Below, one piece after another: positions 15,190-23,390 of a DNA stretch of 23,390 nt (the stretch's first letter is position 1; each line of letters opens with the position of its first letter). Under the pieces are notes generated by a model. The model saw only the letters and a program-made list of their open reading frames with translations. It was not told where the DNA came from and did not search any database. The position numbers and the translations under genes are program-made. This stretch comes from DATGFB01 sp032160545 (lineage in GTDB: Bacteria > Actinomycetota > Actinomycetes > Mycobacteriales > Jatrophihabitantaceae). The stretch lies in the NCBI GenBank assembly GCA_032160545.1, contig JAVHVN010000193.1:1-23390 (forward strand). The letters run 5' to 3'.

Positions 15190-16547
15190 GACGGCCCCAC
15201 GAGCAGGACGCGGGCCTCGCCTGCGGTGACGACGGACCCGGTGATGAGCACGCCGGCGCCCGAGATCACGTCGTCGCCGGTCTCCTCGGCCAGCCGAACC
15301 GCCGCCTCGATCGCGTCGTCGAGGCGCGCTTCGACGGTCACCCGGTCGGCGCCGAAGATCTGCACCGCCTGCGCCGCCAGCTCGTCGGCGGGCATCGCGC
15401 GCAGCGAGGAGTTCTGGGTCACGACGATCTCGTCCACGGCCGGTTCGAGGCCGCCCAACATGCCGGCGACGTCCTTGTCGGCGAGTACCGCCACCACGGC
15501 GACGAGCCGGCGGAAGTCGAACGCCTCCTGGACCGCCGCGACCGACGCTGCCATGCCGTGCGGGTTGTGCGCCGCGTCGAGAAGGATCGTCGGCGCCGAG
15601 CGCACCGCCTCGAGCCGGCCGGGCGAACGCACCGCGGCGAAGCCGGCGCGCACGATGTCGACGTCGAGCGTGCCGGTCTCGGCACCCATGCCCAGCAGGC
15701 CTTCGACAGCAGCCAGTGCGAGCGCGGCGTTCTGCGCCTGGTGCGCACCGTGCAGCGGCAGGAAGACCTCGTCGTACGTGCCACCCAGGCCTTGCAGAGT
15801 GAGTACCTGCCCGCCCACGGCGATCCGGCGCTGCAGCACGCCGAACTCCAGACCCTCCCGCGCCACCGTCGCCCCGACCTCGCCCGCGCGGCGCAAAAGT
15901 TCGGCCGCGGCTTCGGGTGCCTGAGCGGCGAGCACCGCGACCGACTCCGGCTTGATGATGCCGGCCTTCTCGGCGGCGATCGACGCGACCGTGTCGCCGA
16001 GGAACTGCATGTGGTCGAGGTCGACCGGCGTCACCACCGCGACATCGGCGTCGATGACATTGGTCGCGTCCCAGGAGCCGCCCAGCCCCACCTCGACGAC
16101 CGCCACGTCGACCGGGGTGTCGGCGAAGATCGCGTACGCCAGGCCGACCATCACCTCGAAGAACGACAGCTTGAGGTCGAACTGCCCGTCGACGAGCTCC
16201 AGGTAGGGCGCGATCTCGCGGTAGGCCTCGACGAACGTGCGCGGGCTGATCGGTTCGCCATTGACGACGATGCGCTCGGTGATCTGCGACAGGTGCGGGC
16301 TGGTGAACCGCCCCACCCGCAGCCCGAAGGCACGCAGCAGCTCGTCGATCATGCGGGCGGTCGAGGTCTTGCCGTTCGTGCCGGTGATGTGGATCGAGCG
16401 GTAGTTGCGCTGCGGCTGGCCGAGCAGGTCGACCAAGGCGTCGATTCGCTCGGTCGTGGGCTGCAAGCGCCCCTCGCCCCAGCGCGACGTGACGTCGGCC
16501 TCGACCTGGCGCAGCAGTGCCGCGTACTTCTCCGCCTCGGTGGTCAC
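15186..16547 (-). CDS. folC: Bifunctional folylpolyglutamate / dihydrofolate synthase
   Basis: FolC adds glutamate to folates, and in bacteria usually also joins dihydropteroate to glutamate. It is a cytosolic Mur-ligase-fold enzyme. The 453-residue product shows the P-loop GTNGKTST at 56-63, GRFTSPHL shortly after, EVGLGGSWDATNVI with the Mg-binding region, TPVDLDHMQFLG, the KAGIIKP motif with its lysine, and LDAAHNPHG in the C-terminal domain. The start is GTG at 16545-16547, 72 bp after valS. TAGACT lies 8 bp upstream of the GTG, so the mRNA may be leaderless; a GGCGGG run overlapping the same spacer could instead serve as a ribosome site. DUF4233 follows with a 4-bp overlap. Confidence 0.96.
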   Translation of the reverse strand: MTTEAEKYAALLRQVEADVTSRWGEGRLQPTTERIDALVDLLGQPQRNYRSIHITGTNGKTSTARMIDELLRAFGLRVGRFTSPHLSQITERIVVNGEPISPRTFVEAYREIAPYLELVDGQFDLKLSFFEVMVGLAYAIFADTPVDVAVVEVGLGGSWDATNVIDADVAVVTPVDLDHMQFLGDTVASIAAEKAGIIKPESVAVLAAQAPEAAAELLRRAGEVGATVAREGLEFGVLQRRIAVGGQVLTLQGLGGTYDEVFLPLHGAHQAQNAALALAAVEGLLGMGAETGTLDVDIVRAGFAAVRSPGRLEAVRSAPTILLDAAHNPHGMAASVAAVQEAFDFRRLVAVVAVLADKDVAGMLGGLEPAVDEIVVTQNSSLRAMPADELAAQAVQIFGADRVTVEARLDDAIEAAVRLAEETGDDVISGAGVLITGSVVTAGEARVLLVGPS

Positions 16548-16555
16548 GACCCGCC

Positions 16556-16561
16556 AGTCTA
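16556..16561 (-). promoter_or_regulatory. Candidate -10 box close to the folC start
   Basis: Minus-strand TAGACT fits TANNNT and ends 8 bp before the GTG of folC, placing the transcription start at or very near the start codon. It lies in the 72-bp spacer after valS. No -35 is evident. Confidence 0.35.
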
Positions 16562-16619
16562 CGAGTCGGCGCCACCGCCTCTGCCCGCCATCGACGGACC
16601 AGGACGCAGCGGCAGGTCC

Positions 16620-19223
16620 TCAGGCGCTCGCCAGCGCGCCGAGCGCCGTCTGGACACGCTCGATGTCGGCCTCGGCAGCCGCGAGCCGGTCGCGGACCTT
16701 GGCGATCACCGCCTCGGGTGCCTTCGCGGTGAACGCCTCGTTGGCCAGCTTGGCCGCATTCGTCTCGCGTTCCTTCTGCGCCGCGGAGAGGTCCTTGGCG
16801 AGGCGGGCTCGCTCGGCCGCGACGTCGATGGTGCCGCTCAGGTCCAGCTCGACCGTCACACCCCCCGCGGTGGTCAGCGCCGCGGTGGCCGCGAACGCCT
16901 CCCCCGGCTCGTCGAGCCGCAGTAGCCAGCGCACCGCGGCCTCGCCGGTGCCAGCCCCGGTGACGCGGGCAGGGACGCGCTGCGCTGGCTTGAGACCCTG
17001 GTCGGACCGGAACCGCCGCACCTCCCCCACCACCGCCTGCACGGCCACGATCGCTGCCGTCGCCGCCGGGTCGTCGCGCGCGGGATGGACAGCCGGCCAG
17101 GGGGCGATGACCACCGACTCACCGCCGGTCAGCGCCGTCCAGAGCCGCTCGGTAACGAACGGGATCATCGGGTGCAGCAGGCGCAGCAGCGTGTCCAGTA
17201 CCTCGCCGAGCACCCGGCGCGTGGTTGCGGCACGAGGGCCGGCCAGGGCGATCTTCGCCAGCTCGAGGTACCAGTCGCACACCTCGTCCCACGCGAAGTG
17301 GTAGAGCAGGTCGGCCGCCTTGGCGAACTCGAACCGCTCGTAGAACTCGTCCAGCTCGGCGAGCACCGTGTTGAGCCGTGACAGGATCCACGCGTCAGCC
17401 CCGTCGACCTCGGCCGGCAGCTCGCCCTCGACGGTCGCGCCGTTGATCATCGCGAAGCGGGTCGCGTTCCACAGCTTGGTGCAGAAGTTACGGGCGCCGA
17501 CCACCCACTCCTCGTTGACGGCTTGGTCGGCGCCCGGATTCGCCCCCTGCAGCAGCGAGAACCGCACCGCGTCGGCGCCGTACTCGTCGATCCACACCAG
17601 CGGGTCGATGACGTTGCCGCGCGACTTGGACATCTTCTTGCCCGAACTGTCGCGCACCAGGCCGTGCAGCAGCACGGTGCGGAACGGCACCTCGCCTTCA
17701 GGGCCGCCGTCGTGCATGGCGTAGAGCCCGAACATCATCATCCGCACGACCCAGAAGAAGAGGATGTCGTAGCCGGTGACCAACACGCTGGTCGGGTAGT
17801 AGCGGCGCAGATCGTCGGTGTCCTCGGGCCAGCCGAGGGTCGAGAAGGGCCACAGCGCGGAGGAGAACCACGTGTCGAGGACGTCCTCGTCCTGGGTCCA
17901 GCCGGCCGGCGGCTGCTCGTCCGGGCCGAAGCACACGTCGTCGCCGTCGGGCGAGTACCAGACAGGGATGCGATGACCCCACCAGAGCTGCCGGCTGATG
18001 CACCAGTCGCGCAGCCCGTCGACCCACGCGAAGTACCGAGGCGCCAGCGAGGCCGGCTCGATACGCACGCGCCCGTCGCGCACAGCGTCGCCGGCCGCCT
18101 TGGCCAGCCGCTCGACGCGCACCCACCACTGCAGCGACAGCCGGGGTTCGACCACCGTGTCGCACCGCGAGCAGTGCCCGACCGAGTGCACGTACGGCCG
18201 TTTCTCGGCGACGATCCGCCCTTCCTCGCGCAGCGCGGCGACGATCGAGTAGCGCGCTTCCAGGCGGTCGAGACCGGCGAACGGCCCGGGAGCGGTGATC
18301 GCGCCGCGCTCGTCCATGATTGTCAGCATCGGCAGGTCGTGCCGGCGGCCGATCTCGAAGTCGTTCGGGTCGTGCGCCGGGGTCACCTTCACCGCGCCCG
18401 TCCCGAAGGACGGGTCGACGTGCCCGTCGGCGACGATCGGGATCTCGCGGTTCGTCAGCGGCAGTGCGACGGTGCGCCCGACGAGGTGCCGGTAACGCTC
18501 GTCCTCGGGGTGCACCGCGACCGCGGTGTCGCCGAGCATCGTCTCGGCGCGCGTCGTCGCGACCACGATGGAGTTCCCGCCGTCGCCGTAGCGGATCGAG
18601 ATTAGCTCACCGGACTCCTCGGCGTGGTCGACCTCGATGTCACTGAGCGCGGTGAGGTCGCGCGGGCACCAGTTGATGATCCGCTCTGCCCGGTAGATCA
18701 GGTCGTCGTCGTAGAGCTGCTTGAAGATCGTCTGAACGGCCCGCGACAGGCCGGCGTCCATCGTGAAGCGCTCCCGCGTCCAGTCGACGCTGTCGCCCAG
18801 GCGGCGCATCTGGCCGAGGATCTGGCCGCCGAAGCGTTCCTTCCACTCCCAGGCCTTCTGGACGAACTCCTCGCGGGAGTAGTCGAAGCGCCCCTTGCCC
18901 TCGGTCTCGGCCAGGTGCCGCTCGACGAGGTTCTGGACGGCGATGCTCGCGTGGTCCATGCCCGGCAGCCACAGCGCGTCGAAACCGCGCATGCGGGCGC
19001 GGCGCGTCAACGCGTCCATCATGGACTGCTCGAGGGCATGCCCGAGGTGCAGGTTTCCCGTCACGTTCGGCGGCGGGATGACCAGGCTGAACGGGGGCTT
19101 CTCGCTCCTCGGGTCGGCCGTGAAGTAGCCGCGCTGCACCCACGTGTCGTACAGCGCGCCCTCTACCTCTGCCGGGGAGTACTGGCTCGGCAGGTCGGGA
19201 CGTGCGTCGGGGGTGAATGCCAC
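16620..19223 (-). CDS. valS: Valyl-tRNA synthetase
   Basis: Class I synthetase that charges tRNA-Val and hydrolyses mischarged Thr-tRNA in its editing domain. The 867-residue product contains the HIGH-type motif HLGH at 59-62 within IPPPNVTGNLHLGHAL, the CP1 editing domain (about 205-360, with SIVVATTRAETMLGDTAVAV), the zinc-like GHCSRCD at 349-355, KMSKS at 530-534, an anticodon-binding domain, and a C-terminal Lys/Glu/Ala coiled coil (about 805-867) that contacts tRNA. The open frame runs 60 codons further up, but that part is Arg/Pro-rich and overlaps the M3 peptidase. GTG at 19221-19223 begins VAFTPDARPDLPSQYSPAEV, which fits ValS. TACGAT lies 6 bp upstream with no ribosome site, so a leaderless mRNA is likely. 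Confidence 0.97.
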   Translation of the reverse strand: MAFTPDARPDLPSQYSPAEVEGALYDTWVQRGYFTADPRSEKPPFSLVIPPPNVTGNLHLGHALEQSMMDALTRRARMRGFDALWLPGMDHASIAVQNLVERHLAETEGKGRFDYSREEFVQKAWEWKERFGGQILGQMRRLGDSVDWTRERFTMDAGLSRAVQTIFKQLYDDDLIYRAERIINWCPRDLTALSDIEVDHAEESGELISIRYGDGGNSIVVATTRAETMLGDTAVAVHPEDERYRHLVGRTVALPLTNREIPIVADGHVDPSFGTGAVKVTPAHDPNDFEIGRRHDLPMLTIMDERGAITAPGPFAGLDRLEARYSIVAALREEGRIVAEKRPYVHSVGHCSRCDTVVEPRLSLQWWVRVERLAKAAGDAVRDGRVRIEPASLAPRYFAWVDGLRDWCISRQLWWGHRIPVWYSPDGDDVCFGPDEQPPAGWTQDEDVLDTWFSSALWPFSTLGWPEDTDDLRRYYPTSVLVTGYDILFFWVVRMMMFGLYAMHDGGPEGEVPFRTVLLHGLVRDSSGKKMSKSRGNVIDPLVWIDEYGADAVRFSLLQGANPGADQAVNEEWVVGARNFCTKLWNATRFAMINGATVEGELPAEVDGADAWILSRLNTVLAELDEFYERFEFAKAADLLYHFAWDEVCDWYLELAKIALAGPRAATTRRVLGEVLDTLLRLLHPMIPFVTERLWTALTGGESVVIAPWPAVHPARDDPAATAAIVAVQAVVGEVRRFRSDQGLKPAQRVPARVTGAGTGEAAVRWLLRLDEPGEAFAATAALTTAGGVTVELDLSGTIDVAAERARLAKDLSAAQKERETNAAKLANEAFTAKAPEAVIAKVRDRLAAAEADIERVQTALGALASA

Positions 19224-19229
19224 GCCAGC

Positions 19230-19235
19230 ATCGTA
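19230..19235 (-). promoter_or_regulatory. Candidate -10 box giving a leaderless valS mRNA
   Basis: TACGAT on the minus strand ends 6 bp before the valS GTG, in the 28-bp gap after the M3 peptidase stop. The same hexamer precedes mreB. The spacing would place transcription initiation on the start codon. The -35 is not recognisable. Confidence 0.4.
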
Positions 19236-19251
19236 CGGAGGGCGCGGCCGC

Positions 19252-21189
19252 CTATTTCGACCCCACGGCCGCGGGCACTTCGGCCAGCCAGGCTCCGAAC
19301 GCGTCGAACGAGTAGGGCCGGCCCAGGAAGTCCGCGACGAGGTCCGCGGCGTCGCCGCTGCCACCCCGCGCGAGGACGCGGTCGCGGTAGCGGCGCGCCA
19401 CATCGGGCGCGAACATGTCGTCCGGGTCGAACGCGGAGAACATGTCCTTCGCGATCACGAGGCTCCACATGTACGTGTAGTACGCCGAGGTGTAGCCCTC
19501 GAGATGTCCGAACGACGCGTGGAAGTACGTGTCCGGGATGTAGGAGAACAGGTCGTAGGCGCCCTGCAGTTCGCGGACGAGCCCGGTGGTGTCCTCGGGC
19601 CGGTCCACGTGCAGTCGGTAGGACAGCGCCGCGTAGAACATCTGGGTGCGCGCGAAGTAGCCCTTGCCGAACTCCTTCGCCGCCCGCATCCGCTCGACGA
19701 GATCGGCCGGGATCGGGTTGCCGTCGGCATCGGTCGCGAATGTGCGCAACACGTCGGCGTCCCACGCCCACTCCTCGAGCATCTGGGACGGCGCCTCGAC
19801 GAAGTCCCACTCCGTCGCGACGCCGGAGAAGCGCGCGATGTTCTGGCGTCCGGCGAGCACGTGGTGGACCAGGTGCCCGAACTCGTGGAACAGCGTCACC
19901 ACGTCGGTGTGCTCCATGAGCCCGCGCGGGAAGTTGCAGGCCAGGACGCCCTCTGCGAGCTGGCGGCCGGCCACACCCGGGACGAGGTCGAACTGCGCGG
20001 CGTGCTTGAACTTGCCGGCACGCGGGTGCAGGTCGAGGTAGATGCGGCCGAGCCGCTCGCCGTCGGCAACGACGTCGTACGCAGCGACGTCCTCGTGCCA
20101 GACGGCCGCGTCGGGGGCGGCGACGTACTCGACGCCGAACAGCCGGCCGGTCACGTCGAGCAGCCCGGCCCGCACTTTCGCGAAGTCGAAGTACCGGCGC
20201 ACCTGTTGGGCATCGACATCGAAGTTCTCGCGGCGGATCAGCTCGCCGTAGTACATGGACTCGCTCGAGTCGAGTGTCGTGGCGTCCGGGTCGTCGTCGC
20301 GGCGGCGCGCGAGCAGCACGTCGAAGTCACGCCGTGCGGCCCCCTCGGACAGCGCGGTGATGCGGTCTATGAACTCGACGATCGCGTCGCCGGTGCCGAT
20401 CATCTTGACCTCGGCGTCGTAGTCGGGCCAGCTCGAGTACCCCAACAACTCTGCCTGCTCGGCACGCAGGGCGAGCATCTGCTTGAGTTTCGCGTCGTTC
20501 TGCGGCCACGCCCGGTTGAGGAAGGCGCGCTGCAGTTCGCGGCGCGCGTCGCCGTCCTCGGCGAACGTGCGGAAGGGAATGACGTCGGGGTAGTCGGTGG
20601 TCAGCGTGACCAGTCCGTCGTCGTCGACCGGGTGGGCGTCGACGAAGTCCTCCGGCAGGCCGGCGAGCCGCTCGGGCGCGAGCCGCACGCGGCGCACGTC
20701 CTCGCGGATGGCGCGGGAGAAGTCCTGTCCGACGAGCGTCAGCTCCTCGCTGATGGCCCGCAGCCGGTCGCGAACGTCCTCGGGGCGGTCGACACCACCG
20801 CGCCGGAAGTCACGCAGGACCTTCTCGACGAGCCGGGCACCGTCGGCGTCCAGCTCCGCGACGACGAGGGCACTGACGACCTCGAACAGGTCGCGGTCGA
20901 GCCCGCGGTCGGTGAGGAACCGGGCGACCTCCTGCTCGCGCTCCTCGGCGAGCGTGCGGACGTCCTCGTCGGGGTGCATCTGCGCCAGGACGCCCGCGAC
21001 GCCGCTGGCGTTGCCGAGCGCGACGTCGGCGTCATTCCAGAGCTCGACGACCTCGCGCGGGCTGCGTGGCGTGCCGTCCTTGACGGTGTCGAGCAGTTCG
21101 CGGGAACGGGCCAGCGCACCCCCTGCGCGATCGGCGACGAACGCCGCCCAGTCGGACGAGGGAAAGGTCAGCGGCTTAGGGGAACTCAC
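19252..21189 (-). CDS. M3-family zinc metallopeptidase (oligopeptidase)
   Basis: A thimet oligopeptidase/Dcp-like enzyme that cleaves short peptides in the cytosol. The 645-residue product has a long helical N-terminal part and the zinc site HEFGH at 435-439 within VVTLFHEFGHLVHHVL. The third ligand is Glu465 in FVEAPSQMLEEW, and the C-terminal substrate loop HASFGHLEGYTSAYYTYMWS is typical of the family. No signal peptide is seen. The start is GTG at 21187-21189; TAGGGT lies 6 bp upstream, again a candidate leaderless arrangement. It lies between clpX and valS, behind a long palindrome. Oligopeptidases of this family act on peptides such as those released by ATP-dependent proteases, so a functional link to ClpXP is possible but is an inference. 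Confidence 0.95.
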   Translation of the reverse strand: MSSPKPLTFPSSDWAAFVADRAGGALARSRELLDTVKDGTPRSPREVVELWNDADVALGNASGVAGVLAQMHPDEDVRTLAEEREQEVARFLTDRGLDRDLFEVVSALVVAELDADGARLVEKVLRDFRRGGVDRPEDVRDRLRAISEELTLVGQDFSRAIREDVRRVRLAPERLAGLPEDFVDAHPVDDDGLVTLTTDYPDVIPFRTFAEDGDARRELQRAFLNRAWPQNDAKLKQMLALRAEQAELLGYSSWPDYDAEVKMIGTGDAIVEFIDRITALSEGAARRDFDVLLARRRDDDPDATTLDSSESMYYGELIRRENFDVDAQQVRRYFDFAKVRAGLLDVTGRLFGVEYVAAPDAAVWHEDVAAYDVVADGERLGRIYLDLHPRAGKFKHAAQFDLVPGVAGRQLAEGVLACNFPRGLMEHTDVVTLFHEFGHLVHHVLAGRQNIARFSGVATEWDFVEAPSQMLEEWAWDADVLRTFATDADGNPIPADLVERMRAAKEFGKGYFARTQMFYAALSYRLHVDRPEDTTGLVRELQGAYDLFSYIPDTYFHASFGHLEGYTSAYYTYMWSLVIAKDMFSAFDPDDMFAPDVARRYRDRVLARGGSGDAADLVADFLGRPYSFDAFGAWLAEVPAAVGSK

Positions 21190-21195
21190 CGTTCG

Positions 21196-21201
21196 ACCCT
21201 A
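21196..21201 (-). promoter_or_regulatory. Candidate -10 box giving a leaderless M3 peptidase mRNA
   Basis: TAGGGT on the minus strand fits TANNNT and ends 6 bp before the GTG start. No purine-rich ribosome site lies between. The -35 region is GC-rich without a TTGAC match. Confidence 0.4.
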
Positions 21202-21230
21202 ACCGCGGCCACCGACGCGCCCACCGCACT

Positions 21231-21289
21231 CCCATGATCAAGAGATCGATCTGGTCGATATTCGACGCCAGAGATCTCTTGATCATGGG
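21231..21289. repeat. 59-bp intergenic palindrome between clpX and the M3 peptidase gene
   Basis: Perfect 17-bp inverted arms (cccatgatcaagagatc at 21231-21247 and its complement at 21273-21289) enclose 25 bases. The centre pairs again: CTGG with CCAG (21251-21254 with 21268-21271) and TCGA with TCGA (21255-21258 with 21262-21265), leaving a TAT loop. About 25 bp can pair in all. It starts 10 bp after the clpX stop and contains TGATCA twice; it is clearly more AT-rich than its surroundings. It could be a two-way terminator, a dispersed palindromic repeat (REP-like) or a small non-autonomous element. No T run follows, which weakens the simple terminator reading. Confidence 0.85.
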
Positions 21290-21298
21290 GAATAGGGG

Positions 21299-22582
<1,284 letters not shown>

Positions 22583-22636
22583 GAGCGACTCGTCCTTCCG
22601 GTGGCGGAACTGGGGAAACGGTGGGGGCTGGGGGTG

Positions 22637-22655
22637 GCGTCCACTTCGGACGCTA
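22637..22655 (-). promoter_or_regulatory. Inverted repeat overlapping a candidate clpX promoter
   Basis: GCGTCC and GGACGC (22637-22642 with 22648-22653) form a perfect inverted repeat with a 5-base centre. It overlaps TAGCGT (22650-22655, minus strand), a TANNNT match that would start a clpX mRNA near 22643 with a leader of about 60 nt. An operator at the start site would explain the overlap; which protein binds is unknown. Clp genes in actinomycetes are often under ClgR control, but I do not see a convincing ClgR site. Confidence 0.35.
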
Positions 22656-22692
22656 CCCGCAAACTCCGCGGAAGTCCTGCAGTAAACGCCTA

Positions 22693-22723
22693 GCCCGGCG
22701 CGCCGCGTTGCGGTGCGCCGGGC
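22693..22723 (-). terminator. Strong GC hairpin after clpP2
   Basis: GCCCGGCGC and GCGCCGGGC (22693-22701 with 22715-22723) pair perfectly; after one mismatch a CCGC/GCGG extension closes a three-base loop, giving 13 bp. It begins 6 bp after the clpP2 stop. On the minus strand it is followed by TAGGCGTTTAC, not a true T run, so it is a U-poor terminator candidate or an mRNA 3'-end stabiliser. Confidence 0.55.
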
Positions 22724-22729
22724 CGGCTC

Positions 22730-23386
22730 TCAGCTGGTCGTGAGCTTGCGGGTGCTGATCACGTCGTCGACCATGCCGTACTCCTTGGCCTGCTCGGCCG
22801 TCATGATCTTGTCGCGCTCGACGTCGGCCCGGATCGTCTCGATCGGCTGGCCGGTGTGCTGCGCCAGGATTTCCTCCATCAGCTCACGCATCCGCAGGAT
22901 CTCGCGGGCCTGGATGTCGAGATCGGAGATCTGCTGGGCGCCCTCGGTGCCGCCGGATGGCTGGTGGATGAGGATCCGGGAGTTCTGCAGGGCGAACCGC
23001 TTGCCCTTGGCGCCCGCAGCCAACAGGACCGCCGCTGCCGAGGCAGCCTGGCCCATGCAGACCGTCTGGATCTCGGGCCGGACGAACGTCATCGTGTCGT
23101 AGATGGCCGTCAGCGCGGTGAACGAGCCGCCCGGCGAGTTGATATAGATGATGATGTCGCGGTCGGGGTCGGTGGACTCCAGGCAGATCAGTTGCGCCAT
23201 GACGTCGTTCGCGACGACGTCGTCGATCGGTGCGCCGAGGAAGATGATGCGCTCCTCGAACAACTTGTTGTACGGGTTGGACTCCTTGATGCCGTAGTTC
23301 GTCCGCTCGACGAACGAGGGCAGCACGTACCGCGAGGACGGACCGCCCGGCAACTGCAGCCCCTGGGGGGTGATGAGTTCAGACAT
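22730..23386 (-). CDS. clpP2: ATP-dependent Clp protease proteolytic subunit ClpP2
   Basis: ClpP is the serine peptidase chamber that degrades proteins delivered by ClpX or ClpC. The 218-residue product carries the catalytic triad: Ser116 in GQAASAAAVLL, His141 in ILIHQPSGG and Asp192 in VERDKIMTAEQAKEYG. The N-terminal part SRYVLPSFVERTNYGIKESNPYNKLFEERI resembles mycobacterial ClpP2 more than ClpP1. In actinobacteria two clpP genes usually lie in tandem, and the copy next to clpX is ClpP2; clpP1 would be expected just beyond base 23390. ClpP1 and ClpP2 form a mixed tetradecamer in mycobacteria. The ATG at 23384-23386 is four bases from the window edge, so its ribosome site cannot be judged fully. 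Confidence 0.96.
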   Translation of the reverse strand: MSELITPQGLQLPGGPSSRYVLPSFVERTNYGIKESNPYNKLFEERIIFLGAPIDDVVANDVMAQLICLESTDPDRDIIIYINSPGGSFTALTAIYDTMTFVRPEIQTVCMGQAASAAAVLLAAGAKGKRFALQNSRILIHQPSGGTEGAQQISDLDIQAREILRMRELMEEILAQHTGQPIETIRADVERDKIMTAEQAKEYGMVDDVISTRKLTTS

Positions 23387-23390
23387 GGGG

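Noticed and set aside
17523..18605. 360-codon plus-strand open frame opposite valS
   Set aside because: Shadow frame without recognisable domain; ValS motifs are complete on the other strand.
19224..19403. Sixty-codon N-terminal extension of valS
   Set aside because: It overlaps the M3 peptidase 3' end, is Arg/Ser/Pro-rich, and the GTG at 19223 gives the usual ValS N-terminus with a -10 box at the right distance.
19144..21237. 697-codon plus-strand open frame opposite the M3 peptidase
   Set aside because: It is a mirror of a real gene in GC-rich DNA: composition is Val/Arg/Glu/Leu/Gly-rich, no domain is recognisable, and the minus-strand frame holds a full zinc peptidase.

Overview
The window is a block of core housekeeping genes from a high-GC actinobacterium (roughly 70% GC by eye, about half of the starts GTG, strong G/C bias at third codon positions). 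The gene order clpP2-clpX ... valS-folC-DUF4233-ndk-mreBCD-mrdA-rodA ... radical SAM-DUF2344-rne-rplU-rpmA-obgE is, as I remember it, the arrangement found in Streptomyces and other actinomycetes. MreB with MreC, MreD, PBP2 and RodA points to a rod-shaped, filamentous or sporulating actinomycete rather than a mycobacterium or corynebacterium, which lack MreB. I cannot name the genus. All genes except one lie on the minus strand, so biological reading order runs from high to low coordinates.

Region by region, in transcription order. Protein turnover comes first: clpP2 (22730-23386) and clpX (21299-22582), with a strong hairpin between them. A long perfect palindrome follows, then an M3-family metallopeptidase (19252-21189). 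Translation and cofactors: valS (16620-19223), folC (15186-16547), a small DUF4233 membrane protein overlapping folC by 4 bp, and ndk (14283-14720). The elongasome operon: mreB, mreC, mreD, mrdA (PBP2) and rodA (8228-14101), packed with 13-bp, -4, -8 and -4 bp junctions. A single plus-strand gene, an RhtA-like EamA exporter (7378-8271), overlaps the 3' end of rodA tail to tail by 44 bp. RNA and ribosome block: a radical SAM protein of unknown job (5364-7283), its usual partner DUF2344 (4547-5311), a 978-residue RNase E/G (1520-4456), rplU, rpmA and the first 235 codons of obgE, cut by the window edge.

How the genes fit together: ClpX feeds substrates to ClpP. The M3 peptidase could finish degrading the released peptides (inference). 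MreBCD, PBP2 and RodA form a lateral-wall synthase. RNase E/G, L21, L27 and Obg link RNA processing with 50S assembly, and the radical SAM/DUF2344 pair sits directly upstream of this group.

No mobile element, CRISPR array, tRNA, rRNA, prophage or defence gene is visible. No gene-free stretch exceeds 300 bp; the longest are ndk-mreB (181 bp), clpP2-clpX (147 bp), rne-rplU (130 bp) and clpX-M3 peptidase (109 bp). The least ordinary signals are the 59-bp palindrome after clpX, four GTG starts with a TANNNT box 6-8 nt upstream (candidate leaderless mRNAs), the repeated basic motif in the disordered arms of RNase E, the structured rplU leader, and the uncharacterised radical SAM/DUF2344 pair.
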